From Allomuricauda sp. F6463D (GTDB taxonomy: Bacteria; Bacteroidota; Bacteroidia; Flavobacteriales; Flavobacteriaceae), in the NCBI RefSeq assembly GCF_023015965.1, contig NZ_JALKAN010000002.1, forward strand, positions 558,001-622,000: DNA of 64,000 nucleotides, written 5' to 3'. Shown in pieces: positions 9,502-17,859 of the stretch. A program made the position numbers and the translations under genes. Below the pieces are notes generated by a model. That model saw only the letters and a list, made by a program, of their open reading frames with translations, had not been told where the DNA came from and ran no database searches. Within the stretch, counting starts at the first letter, position 1. Every line of letters starts with the position of its first letter.

Positions 9502-10530
9502 TTAAGGCTCTTGAATATTCTGCAAGGCAGTTTCGATAAACTTGTGCCCAATATTTGAATAATCTGCAATCTTCTTCTCTAACATGGAATAGTCTATAGA
9601 TTCAAACCTACTGTTCCCATCAAAAATACGATCATGTATGTCCAAAGTGTCTAACAAATAAGAAAACTTTTGTAGTCGGTACGGATCCATAAAAGTCGTG
9701 AAATTCCTTCTAGTAAGTATGGAATAAATTGTGCCATGAAACATGCTCGTAAAAACATATTTGGCTTTTTTAAAGAAGCCTATCCATTCAAATGGGCTTA
9801 TGCCCAGATAGTTTTCATCACACCAAGAATAGTAAAAGCCCACTGAAACCAATTTAATCTTTTTTTCTTTGGAAAATTGCTTCATTGCTTTGATATGTTC
9901 TGGCTTTAAAACATAGGCATAAACCAAAATATATTCTTCTTCTATTTCTGGTTCTACAGCCCAATTTAATTGATCTACAAGAAAAGTCGGGTCAGGAACA
10001 ATGGTTGGTTTAGTGCCGGTTAGTTTTTCTGCGATTTTTTGAGAGTTGTTATCCCTCACCGAAATTGCATCAAAATCCAACAGATATTCCTTTACCAGTG
10101 ACAATTTTTCATCATCAGACTTTGTCGAGCCAAAACTAGGGGCGTATGCAATCTTTTTGGTGTTTCTCAAGCCTTTACCAAAGTAGCTTAAATCATAACC
10201 AAAACCAAGATTATTAATGTTCCATATCTCGTCACTTCCAAAAAATACCACATCGTATTTATCTTCGAAACTAGCCAAATCCGAGTTTGGTTTGGTCATG
10301 TCCATCAGTTTGTGCGCACTACGAAACTTCCAGATTTTTTTAGCATTCTTTACAAACTTGCCATTCATTCGAAATGCATAGGCAAGTTCCTTGAATGCAA
10401 ACCAAGTGTCCTTATAATTAATAATCTCTACTTGATGACCTAAAAGCTCAAGTTTTTGCTTTGTACTGTATGCCTGTAAAAAGGCGCCAAAATTTATTCC
10501 ATCGTGAAATGTCAGTATCCCTATTTTCAT
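9502..10530 (-). CDS. Polysaccharide pyruvyl transferase family protein
   Basis: 342-aa protein of the PF04230 family, whose members add pyruvate ketals to polysaccharide sugars or otherwise modify surface glycans. The family start MKIGILTFHDGINFGAFLQA and the central signature VVFFGSDEIWNI are present, as is the C-terminal segment YVFTSMFHGTIYSIL carrying the conserved S/T-xxFHG histidine motif. Its ATG overlaps the stop of the upstream AlkP-like gene by 4 bp, so the two are probably translated in a coupled fashion and act on the same polymer. The modified sugar is unknown. Confidence 0.85.
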   Translation of the reverse strand: MKIGILTFHDGINFGAFLQAYSTKQKLELLGHQVEIINYKDTWFAFKELAYAFRMNGKFVKNAKKIWKFRSAHKLMDMTKPNSDLASFEDKYDVVFFGSDEIWNINNLGFGYDLSYFGKGLRNTKKIAYAPSFGSTKSDDEKLSLVKEYLLDFDAISVRDNNSQKIAEKLTGTKPTIVPDPTFLVDQLNWAVEPEIEEEYILVYAYVLKPEHIKAMKQFSKEKKIKLVSVGFYYSWCDENYLGISPFEWIGFFKKAKYVFTSMFHGTIYSILTRRNFTTFMDPYRLQKFSYLLDTLDIHDRIFDGNSRFESIDYSMLEKKIADYSNIGHKFIETALQNIQEP

Positions 10531-11984
10531 TTAAAAAAACGATCTGCTATTTTATAAGTAAGTGTTAAGTTTCTCTCATCATCCTCTTTAACAAAATTGT
10601 GTAATGAAGGTGTTAAAAAGAACAAAGCGTTCGGTTTTTTTGTTCCTGTCCAATTATCATGCTTAACCTCTTTTAAATTAATGGGTTTATCAAACCAACT
10701 GTTTTTCGTGATAAACTGAGATGTAGTAGTGGTCATGGATTTCATATTCATTGGTTTAGAAACAAATATGTCGGGTATTAATTTTTCATAAGGTTCTCCC
10801 ACAAAAGCTGGTTTTGAAGAATACGCTTTCAAATTAAATTCTTTTGCTTCATTAGAATTATTGATTGCATTGCAAATTTCGGTCACATTCTTCATAATAT
10901 CCCCTTCTGAAACGGGACCATTAAATCGACTTTTATCATTTATGAATATTCCTGCCACATCTCCTTCACTTCTACAAAATGCAATACTTTTTTCTGAATT
11001 GAACCATAGTCCCTTTTTGACACTAGACTCGATTAACTTATTTTTCTTAAGTTTCTTTCTTAAATTAAACGGAACCAGATTTTTAAACCTATGAATTAAG
11101 TTCTTGCTTGGGGTTTGAGATTTTTTTACCTGATAACCATATTTTTGGAGCAAAAAATTAAAATTTACTCGGCTATCATAAGGAGATATGCCATGGTCTG
11201 AAATTAAAATAATATTTTGGATATCAATATTTTCATAGAGCTTTTGGATATTAACATCCAAAGCTGTGAAAAACCTCTTTAGCTCCTCAAAATAAGCATC
11301 GTCGAGCGGTTCCTTCCCTTCTATTACTCTTTGTATTTCACTCATTGACAAATATGCAACTGTTGCAACTGCTCTATATGCCAAGAAACCAAAACTTGTT
11401 GGTTGTTTATCATAAATATCAATGTATGAATCCGTTCGACGATTCATCATTTCAATAAGTTGATCAAAAAAAAGAGTGGGATTAAATATTTTTTTGTCAA
11501 ACAACAATGAAGGTACTCTTTCATCAACAACATATTTGTTTTTAACTAGATGTTCAACAATAGCTTTAGGATAAAACATAGTGTCATCATTATATGTGCT
11601 ATCTAAAGATTTACCTCCTCCCCCGCCAGCAACAAAGAACCCACTAATCTTAGGTGCAGGAAAAGTTGTGGGTACACCCATAAATCCAACAGAAACATTT
11701 TTTTTGTTGAGCGTATCCCATAATAAGTTTGATTCTTTGTCAATAATATTTAAATTAAATGACAGCGAGGTGTCATACGAATTGTCCATTAAAGGAAATT
11801 CATAAAATCCTTTAGTTCTTGACGCTGGTTGACCAGTGTACGCTTCAACCCAGCCCCTACTTATTAAGTCTTCATTTATCTCCTCTTTATGTAAGGTGTC
11901 TAATAATTTATGCGTAAAAGGCATATCGAAAGCTCTGAGCATTTCCTCCGAAGCAGCATCAATTCCAAGAACAAATAATTCCAT
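10527..11984 (-). CDS. AlkP-superfamily phosphohydrolase/phosphotransferase (COG3379-like) in a glycan cluster
   Basis: 485-aa protein of the type I phosphodiesterase/nucleotide pyrophosphatase branch of the alkaline phosphatase superfamily. Metal and catalytic elements can be traced: Asp9 in LGIDAASE, the presumed nucleophile Thr50 in EAYTGQPASRTKGFYEF, the DHG metal ligands at residues 263-265 (LISDHGISPYD), the SEGDVAGIFIN segment, and a late histidine in KHDNWTGTKKP. There is no signal peptide or membrane helix, so a cytoplasmic role is expected. Overlap with the pyruvyl-transferase gene suggests action on a glycan precursor, perhaps adding or removing a phosphate-linked group. The reaction is inferred; the family is certain enough. 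Confidence 0.8.
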   Translation of the reverse strand: MELFVLGIDAASEEMLRAFDMPFTHKLLDTLHKEEINEDLISRGWVEAYTGQPASRTKGFYEFPLMDNSYDTSLSFNLNIIDKESNLLWDTLNKKNVSVGFMGVPTTFPAPKISGFFVAGGGGGKSLDSTYNDDTMFYPKAIVEHLVKNKYVVDERVPSLLFDKKIFNPTLFFDQLIEMMNRRTDSYIDIYDKQPTSFGFLAYRAVATVAYLSMSEIQRVIEGKEPLDDAYFEELKRFFTALDVNIQKLYENIDIQNIILISDHGISPYDSRVNFNFLLQKYGYQVKKSQTPSKNLIHRFKNLVPFNLRKKLKKNKLIESSVKKGLWFNSEKSIAFCRSEGDVAGIFINDKSRFNGPVSEGDIMKNVTEICNAINNSNEAKEFNLKAYSSKPAFVGEPYEKLIPDIFVSKPMNMKSMTTTTSQFITKNSWFDKPINLKEVKHDNWTGTKKPNALFFLTPSLHNFVKEDDERNLTLTYKIADRFFK

Positions 11985-12064
11985 GTTTTATTTATGGGTT
12001 AAAATAGGTAAGTAATTGCAAACTTATCAAATTTGTTGCTATGAATTCCTTGCTACTTGAAATT

Positions 12065-13375
12065 TTAAAATGGTATAGGCAATATTCCAACCTTTTTCTT
12101 AGCATAAATAACCTTCAAAATATTTTCTAAACCTATGGTGAAAGCTGTTGCGACCGCAGCTCCTATAATTCCAAAAAATGTTATAAGGAAAAAGTTCAGT
12201 AAAATATTTATCGCTACTGAAACAAGTGAAATATTTCTATGCGTCTTTTCGTATCCACACATTATCAACAACAAACCAGAACATCCAGTAGAAACATTAA
12301 GGAATTGACCAAAACATAAAATCATTAAAGGAACATAGGATTCGGAGAACTCCTCTCCCCAAAGTGATAAAATGGGCTTTCCAAATAAAAGAAAAACTAA
12401 TAAAAGCAAACCAGCAACAACAATAACGCCTAGCGTTGTTTGTCTAACCATTTTTTGCATGCCTTTTAAGTTGCCTTCAGAATACATAAATGCCAATTTT
12501 GGTGATATGGCGGTGTTTGAAACCAACAACATAAAGCTTGTAAGCATTGCTATTCGAGAAGCGACACTATATAGTCCAACTCCTTCCACATTATTTAAAA
12601 AACCTAACATTATTGTATCTATATTCGTCGCCAAAACACTGGTAGAGGAAACAAGCAATAATGGTAAGGCTGTTTTTAGCAAAGGCTTTAAATCAAATCT
12701 TCCCATATACGTATTTGAGAAGATAAAACGCCAATAACCTATAGCAATTAAAAACACTATTAGTCTTGCCAATGCATAAAGCCAAGCAACATGAATGATT
12801 GTTATTTCAATTTTGCATAAATAACTGATGAACAATCCTATGACAACAAACCCAGAACTTAAAACTTGTTCGAAGAGATTACTTTGCCATACTTTTCTCA
12901 TTCCATTTATAGCAGAAGCATAAACACGTGTAAGTGTTTGTGGAATGAGTGCAATTAAAAAGATTATCAATGGGATTTTAATACTCGTAGTCTTAAAGAT
13001 ATTCTCAGAAAAAAAATAGACCAAAATTATTCCAAGAGCCGTTACTACAAGTGATAAAAATCCATTAAACAATAACGCAGTTTTAACATTATTCCCAATA
13101 ATTTGATCTTTTCCTTGACCGTGTCCTATAGCAATGTTTTTAACCAAAACATGTTGCATCCCAAACATTGTCAAAACCAAAAGAACCATTAGGATTTGAT
13201 TGGCTAAATTAATAACACCCAAACCACTGGGCCCTAACATTCTACCAAGAAAAACACTTGCGCCGAAAGCAAAAGCCATTCCAAAAACCTTAACAAAGAT
13301 TGATGACAATGATTTCCTAAAAACCTCTAATGTATTAATATCAAGGTTTTTTAATCTTTTAAAGTGTTCTTTCAT
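12065..13375 (-). CDS. Wzx-like oligosaccharide flippase (MOP superfamily)
   Basis: 436-aa polytopic membrane protein with about 12-14 helices, predicted to flip undecaprenyl-linked repeat units across the inner membrane. The N-terminal FVKVFGMAFAFGASVFLGRMLGP segment, with the FLGRxLGPxGLGxxNL motif, is the standard start of the polysaccharide biosynthesis/MatE group. The C-terminal GIIGAAVATAFTIGLENIL helix is also typical. It sits between the dTDP-rhamnose genes and the AlkP-like gene, completing the Wzx/Wzy/Wzz set of the cluster. The exact transported unit is unknown. Confidence 0.88.
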   Translation of the reverse strand: MKEHFKRLKNLDINTLEVFRKSLSSIFVKVFGMAFAFGASVFLGRMLGPSGLGVINLANQILMVLLVLTMFGMQHVLVKNIAIGHGQGKDQIIGNNVKTALLFNGFLSLVVTALGIILVYFFSENIFKTTSIKIPLIIFLIALIPQTLTRVYASAINGMRKVWQSNLFEQVLSSGFVVIGLFISYLCKIEITIIHVAWLYALARLIVFLIAIGYWRFIFSNTYMGRFDLKPLLKTALPLLLVSSTSVLATNIDTIMLGFLNNVEGVGLYSVASRIAMLTSFMLLVSNTAISPKLAFMYSEGNLKGMQKMVRQTTLGVIVVAGLLLLVFLLFGKPILSLWGEEFSESYVPLMILCFGQFLNVSTGCSGLLLIMCGYEKTHRNISLVSVAINILLNFFLITFFGIIGAAVATAFTIGLENILKVIYAKKKVGILPIPF

Positions 13376-13449
13376 TTATGTTATTATGGTGCAATCATCT
13401 GGTTTAGCAAAACCTATTATTATATATTTATGGTTATTTTCATTTTTAA

Positions 13450-13995
13450 TTAATGGAGATTACATTTGTTAGACAAGTTCTTATCTTTTTTAGATTGTAA
13501 CAGATTAATTGGATCTAATAACCACTTTATATTTAGTTTAGAGTCATCATAACAAATCCCCCCTTCAGCCTCTTTATTATAATAATTATCGCATTTATAA
13601 AACACTTTTACCACATCACTCAACGCCAAAAACCCATGAGCAAAACCTCTGGGCACAAATAACTGTTTTTTGTTTTTACCACAAAGCTCAATGGATATAT
13701 GCTGGCCAAAAGTAGCAGAATCTTTACGTAAATCAACCACCACATCCTGAATTCTTCCTTCCAATACAGAGACAAGCTTTGCTTGGGCATGTTCTCCATT
13801 TTGGAAATGCAAGCCTCTTAATACACCTTTTTTAGAAAAAGACTGGTTATCCTGAACAAAATTGATTTCCTGACCAATGGCTTCGCAAAAATCCCTGTGG
13901 TTATAACTCTCGAAAAAATAGCCCCTTTCATCCTCAAAAATGGTGGGCTCAATTATAAAACATCCTTTTAATTTGGTCTCTGTTGCCTTTATCAT
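13450..13995 (-). CDS. rfbC: dTDP-4-dehydrorhamnose 3,5-epimerase
   Basis: 181-aa RmlC cupin, third enzyme of dTDP-L-rhamnose synthesis. Signatures are [13 protein letters not shown], the catalytic-histidine motif [19 protein letters not shown] (residues about 58-76), [13 protein letters not shown], and [13 protein letters not shown]. Length matches the family. Its ATG overlaps the rfbA stop by 4 bp (ATGA). The C-terminus is somewhat lysine/asparagine rich ([11 protein letters not shown]) but still in the normal size range. Confidence 0.96.
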   Translation of the reverse strand: MIKATETKLKGCFIIEPTIFEDERGYFFESYNHRDFCEAIGQEINFVQDNQSFSKKGVLRGLHFQNGEHAQAKLVSVLEGRIQDVVVDLRKDSATFGQHISIELCGKNKKQLFVPRGFAHGFLALSDVVKVFYKCDNYYNKEAEGGICYDDSKLNIKWLLDPINLLQSKKDKNLSNKCNLH

Positions 13996-14861
13996 GCCTC
14001 TATGTTCAATATGCCCAACAATCTTTTACCATAGCCGCTTTTCATCAAAGGTTTTGCCAGTTCTCTAAATTGCTCTTGATCGATATATCCCATTTCGTAG
14101 GCGGCAACTTCTATAGATCCGGTTATCAATCCTTGCCGTTCCTCAATCACTTCCACAAATTGCGAGGCTTGCATTAAGGCTTGAAATGTTCCTGTATCCA
14201 ACCATGCCGTTCCCCTGTCCAAAATACTCACATTAAGCCTATTCCTTTTTAAATACTGTTTGTTTACATCCGTAATCTCTAATTCACCGCGTGCACTTGG
14301 TTTTATGCATTTTGCAATGGAAATTACATCATTATCATAAAAATAAATCCCTGGTACTACATAGTTGGATTTGGGTTCTATTGGTTTTTCTTCAATACTG
14401 ATGGCTTTTCCATTTTTATCAAACTCAACAACCCCGTAGCGCTGTGGATCATTTACCCTGTAAGCATAGATAATCCCCCCTTCTGGGTCATTATTTTTTT
14501 GCAGTAATTTGGACAGTCCAGCGCCGTAAAAGATGTTGTCTCCCAAAATGAGGGCCACCTTGTCGTTACCAATAAAATCCTCTCCTATAACGAATGCTTC
14601 TGCCAAACCGTTTGGTGCTTTTTGAACCGCATAAGAAAAGGTACAGCCATACTTTTTTCCATCCCCCAATAGTTCTTGGAATAACGGAAGGTCCTTTGGG
14701 GTGGAAATAATCAATATTTCATTGATGCCGGCATACATCAAAGTGGATATTGGATAGTAAATCATCGGCTTGTCGTAAATAGGCATGAGTTGCTTGCTCA
14801 CCGAAAGTGTAAGTGGGTGTAATCTACTACCTGTCCCGCCTGCCAAAACAATTCCTTTCAT
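13992..14861 (-). CDS. rfbA: Glucose-1-phosphate thymidylyltransferase
   Basis: 289-aa RmlA nucleotidyltransferase making dTDP-glucose from dTTP and glucose-1-phosphate. The N-terminal nucleotide-binding signature [18 protein letters not shown] is intact, followed by [25 protein letters not shown] and the C-terminal [10 protein letters not shown] motif. Length is exactly that of the family. It lies 6 bp after rfbB and overlaps rfbC by 4 bp, consistent with a compact rfbDBAC block. Confidence 0.97.
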   Translation of the reverse strand: MKGIVLAGGTGSRLHPLTLSVSKQLMPIYDKPMIYYPISTLMYAGINEILIISTPKDLPLFQELLGDGKKYGCTFSYAVQKAPNGLAEAFVIGEDFIGNDKVALILGDNIFYGAGLSKLLQKNNDPEGGIIYAYRVNDPQRYGVVEFDKNGKAISIEEKPIEPKSNYVVPGIYFYDNDVISIAKCIKPSARGELEITDVNKQYLKRNRLNVSILDRGTAWLDTGTFQALMQASQFVEVIEERQGLITGSIEVAAYEMGYIDQEQFRELAKPLMKSGYGKRLLGILNIEA

Positions 14862-14867
14862 TGTGCT

Positions 14868-15941
14868 TTATTCTTGATACTGGTTTTTATAATATTCCAA
14901 ATAGTCTTTTGAGGTAACATTGTCCAGCCATTCCTTATTATCAAAATACCAATCAATCGTTTGTTCCAATCCCTCTTCAAAGGTTACTGATGGTTTCCAA
15001 CCCAACTCTTTCTTTATTTTGGACGCATCGATAGCATATCTTAAATCGTGACCAGGGCGGTCTTTTACAAAAGATATCAGTTTTTCCGATGTTCCTAGTG
15101 TTCTTTTGAGCTTTTTATCCATCAATCGGCACAACAAATGGGTCAAATCGATGTTCTTCCATTCATTTAGCCCCCCAATATTATACGTTTCTCCTTTTTT
15201 ACCTTTATGAAATATAAGCTCAATAGCTTTTGCATGGTCCTTTACATATAGCCAATCCCGGGTATAATTTCCATCACCATATACGGGCAGTGGTTTATTT
15301 TGTATGATATTGTTAATGAACAAGGGGATCAATTTTTCCGGGAATTGATTAGGGCCATAATTATTGGAGCAATTGGAAATTACAAAAGGTAATTTATAGG
15401 TTTCTCCATAAGCCCTAACAAAATGATCTGAGCTTGCCTTTGAAGCGGAATAAGGGGAGTTTGGGTCGTAAGATGTAGTTTCTTTGAACAGGCCCTTTTC
15501 TCCTAAACTTCCATATACCTCATCTGTACTTATATGGTAAAACAGAAAGTTTGGATTGTTTTCGAATTGCTGCAAGGACGCATTCAATAAATTGACGGTG
15601 CCCAGAATATTGGTTCGAACAAAGGACAAGGGATCTGTAATGGACCGATCTACATGGGATTCGGCAGCCAAATGAATGACCCCATCAAAACTATGTTTTG
15701 AAAAAAATTCGTTTATAAAGTCCGTTTTGGTGATGTCTCCCTTTATAAATTCATAGTTCGGTGCTCTTTCGACGTCTTTTAGGTTTTCGAGGTTTCCTGC
15801 GTATGTCAGAGCATCGAGGTTGAACACATTGTAATTACTATTCAAGGTGATAAATCGCCTGACCACATGAGAGCCAATAAAACCAGCGCCTCCTGTAATT
15901 AAAATGTTTTTTTGAATGTTTTTGTCCATAAAAGCATCCAT
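14868..15941 (-). CDS. rfbB: dTDP-glucose 4,6-dehydratase
   Basis: RmlB, second enzyme of dTDP-L-rhamnose synthesis. NAD-binding GGAGFIGSHVVRRF, STDEVYGSLG with the catalytic Asp/Glu neighbourhood, YSASKASSDH with the catalytic Tyr/Lys, SNNYGPNQFPEKLIP, and NYTRDWLYVKDH are all present. The frame can be read back to a TTG at 16028, but that would add 29 residues unlike the family and overlap rfbD by 62 bp. The ATG at 15941 (or 15929) leaves a 25-37 bp gap to rfbD and gives the normal length of about 355 aa. Confidence 0.95.
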   Translation of the reverse strand: MDAFMDKNIQKNILITGGAGFIGSHVVRRFITLNSNYNVFNLDALTYAGNLENLKDVERAPNYEFIKGDITKTDFINEFFSKHSFDGVIHLAAESHVDRSITDPLSFVRTNILGTVNLLNASLQQFENNPNFLFYHISTDEVYGSLGEKGLFKETTSYDPNSPYSASKASSDHFVRAYGETYKLPFVISNCSNNYGPNQFPEKLIPLFINNIIQNKPLPVYGDGNYTRDWLYVKDHAKAIELIFHKGKKGETYNIGGLNEWKNIDLTHLLCRLMDKKLKRTLGTSEKLISFVKDRPGHDLRYAIDASKIKKELGWKPSVTFEEGLEQTIDWYFDNKEWLDNVTSKDYLEYYKNQYQE

Positions 15942-15966
15942 AAAATTCACGGTCTTTCTCACCCAA

Positions 15967-16743
15967 TCAAGAAAGAACACTGTTTTTTGGCCTCTTTGCG
16001 AAAGTACGATAATTCGAATCCAAAACAAGCCTGGCTTTGTTCACCAAATTATTCTCCTTAAGAATTTGTTTGGCAAAATCGTACCATGTCATTGGCTTTC
16101 CATCCGTATAATGATATATGCCAAATAGCTTTTCCCCTAAGATAATCTCTTCAATGATAAACCTTACCAATGCATCAGTATTGGTAGGACAGCCTCTTTG
16201 AGCATCGGTAATATATAAATCCTCTCCCTCCATCGCCTTTTTTATAATTGATCGATAAAAGTTATGACCGTACTTTTTACTATACAACCAAGATGTTCGG
16301 ACAATAAAATGGTTGGGTAAAATCTCTTGAATAAACTGCTCTCCCCTCAATTTGGACTTTCCATATTCGTTGATAGGATTCGGTTTGTCCGTTATAGTAT
16401 AAGGCTCTTTTTTCTCTCCATCAAAAACGTAATCGGTAGATATATGTATCAAGACAGTTTTATGGGCTCTACAGGCCTCCGCCAGATTTTTTACACCCTC
16501 TGCATTGATGTTAAATGCCTTTTCGGGGTTCTTTTCAGCTTGTTCAACATTGGTGTAGGCGGCACAGTTGATACAGAAATCATAGTGGCCTTGCTCAAAC
16601 ACATCAACCAATTGGGAGGGTTGGGCAATATCAAGTTTGTCAGCTGTTTTAAAATCAAAATAAATCTCTGGAAAATCAAGGGCACGCTCTTGAAATGTCA
16701 GACCCAATTGGCCCCCAGCTCCAGTTACCAAGATTCGCTCCAT
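15967..16743 (-). CDS. rfbD: dTDP-4-dehydrorhamnose reductase
   Basis: 258-aa RmlD, the last enzyme of dTDP-L-rhamnose synthesis. The N-terminal ILVTGAGGQLG loop, the DYVFDGEKKEPY segment, NEYGKSKLRGE with the catalytic Tyr/Lys, and the RTSWLYS and GCPTNTDAL motifs are present. The C-terminus RPKNSVLS is the classic end of the family, so the gene is complete although about 25-40 residues shorter than enterobacterial RmlD. It is first in the rfbDBAC order, 64 bp after the Wzz-like gene. Confidence 0.95.
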   Translation of the reverse strand: MERILVTGAGGQLGLTFQERALDFPEIYFDFKTADKLDIAQPSQLVDVFEQGHYDFCINCAAYTNVEQAEKNPEKAFNINAEGVKNLAEACRAHKTVLIHISTDYVFDGEKKEPYTITDKPNPINEYGKSKLRGEQFIQEILPNHFIVRTSWLYSKKYGHNFYRSIIKKAMEGEDLYITDAQRGCPTNTDALVRFIIEEIILGEKLFGIYHYTDGKPMTWYDFAKQILKENNLVNKARLVLDSNYRTFAKRPKNSVLS

Positions 16744-16807
16744 ACATTTCTATTATTGTTTTGATTTTCGCCCTAAGCCTAAAACCATACTACCAACAAT
16801 TGTTCTT

Positions 16808-17857
16808 TTACTTCTGATTGTAGGATTTTAAATACTTGTTAAGCTCCAATAATGCTAAAACCCCAAATACTAAAATCAACAATGCCATGGGAAGTTTAAA
16901 TTTGTAACTGTTCCATATTCCCTTTAGTTCAACTCCTCTTGTTGGGAAGTCACTTATAACATTGACAATGGTTGATTTGTTAGCCTTTTCCTTGTTCAGT
17001 TCTACCAATTTCTCCTTTAAAACATCTTTTTCTTGAATAAGGGCAAGTTCTCGTCCTTTTGAATCCCCTCCTTCGGCTAAATTAATACTGGTGCCCTGCA
17101 TGGGTCTGTCTGCCTCTTTGACCAATACCGTTCGGTATAGGCTTTGTAGCGAATCTATTTCAACCAACTGTTTTTTGTAGATATCTTCCTGGAGGACCAA
17201 GTTATCATCATTGATTTTTTTCTGTAGCTTGAAGTATTCATTTACAGAAATAGAGTTTATAATTGCTGGTTGTGCTTTTTTGGCAACTCTGTTATCCGTA
17301 CTAACAATTGATATTTGGTGAAATCTGGCATCCAGAGAATTAAAATTTTCCAAATAATTCTCGTAATCAATTGCTTTAATAGTGGTTGTGTCCAATTCCT
17401 TAATGAATTGGTCAAAAAGTTTTATTTTCTGGTTTTCATCAGAATAGGAATCGGTGAAAATTTCTTTAATACTAGCTGCTTCGTGCTCTGTGATATTTAA
17501 TGCGGTGGCCAAAGCAACAGAGTCTTCAGCTTTTGCCAAATCATTGTAAAAGGCTATGTTATTGTATAGCTGCTGAACACTATTAAAATTAGGTTCGACC
17601 ACCATTCTTGAGATATATTCTTCCGAAGACACCTTATCCAAAACAAAACCCCCAATTCCTCCAATAATAATAGCTGCCCCAATTATTATGATGTTCTTCT
17701 GAACAAACAGAAGAAATAGCATTATAATATGGAAAATACCCTTGAAAATACTACCAATAAAATTGAAGAATTTTTGAAAACCTCTTCCAATCATTTGGAA
17801 CAATTGCCCCAAATCTATTTCATCGGAATTATTCTGGTTTACTGGTTGGTCTGCCAT
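16808..17857 (-). CDS. Wzz-like polysaccharide chain-length determinant
   Basis: 349-aa inner-membrane polysaccharide co-polymerase without a kinase domain. There is an acidic cytoplasmic N-terminus (SDEIDLGQLFQMIGRG), hydrophobic segments around residues 38-74, a long helical periplasmic region with heptad-like coiled-coil character (QKKINDDNLVLQEDIYKKQL), and a single C-terminal helix (MALLILVFGVLALLEL). It begins 2 bp after the stop of the DUF6909-like gene and is followed by rfbD, tying the upstream trio to the polysaccharide operon. Predicted role: setting polymer length together with the Wzy-like proteins. Confidence 0.85.
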   Translation of the reverse strand: MADQPVNQNNSDEIDLGQLFQMIGRGFQKFFNFIGSIFKGIFHIIMLFLLFVQKNIIIIGAAIIIGGIGGFVLDKVSSEEYISRMVVEPNFNSVQQLYNNIAFYNDLAKAEDSVALATALNITEHEAASIKEIFTDSYSDENQKIKLFDQFIKELDTTTIKAIDYENYLENFNSLDARFHQISIVSTDNRVAKKAQPAIINSISVNEYFKLQKKINDDNLVLQEDIYKKQLVEIDSLQSLYRTVLVKEADRPMQGTSINLAEGGDSKGRELALIQEKDVLKEKLVELNKEKANKSTIVNVISDFPTRGVELKGIWNSYKFKLPMALLILVFGVLALLELNKYLKSYNQK

Positions 17858-17859
17858 GT

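Noticed and set aside
15942-16028. 29-residue N-terminal extension of RfbB from a TTG codon
   Set aside because: Unlike the family, overlaps rfbD by 62 bp, and a good ATG lies at 15941.
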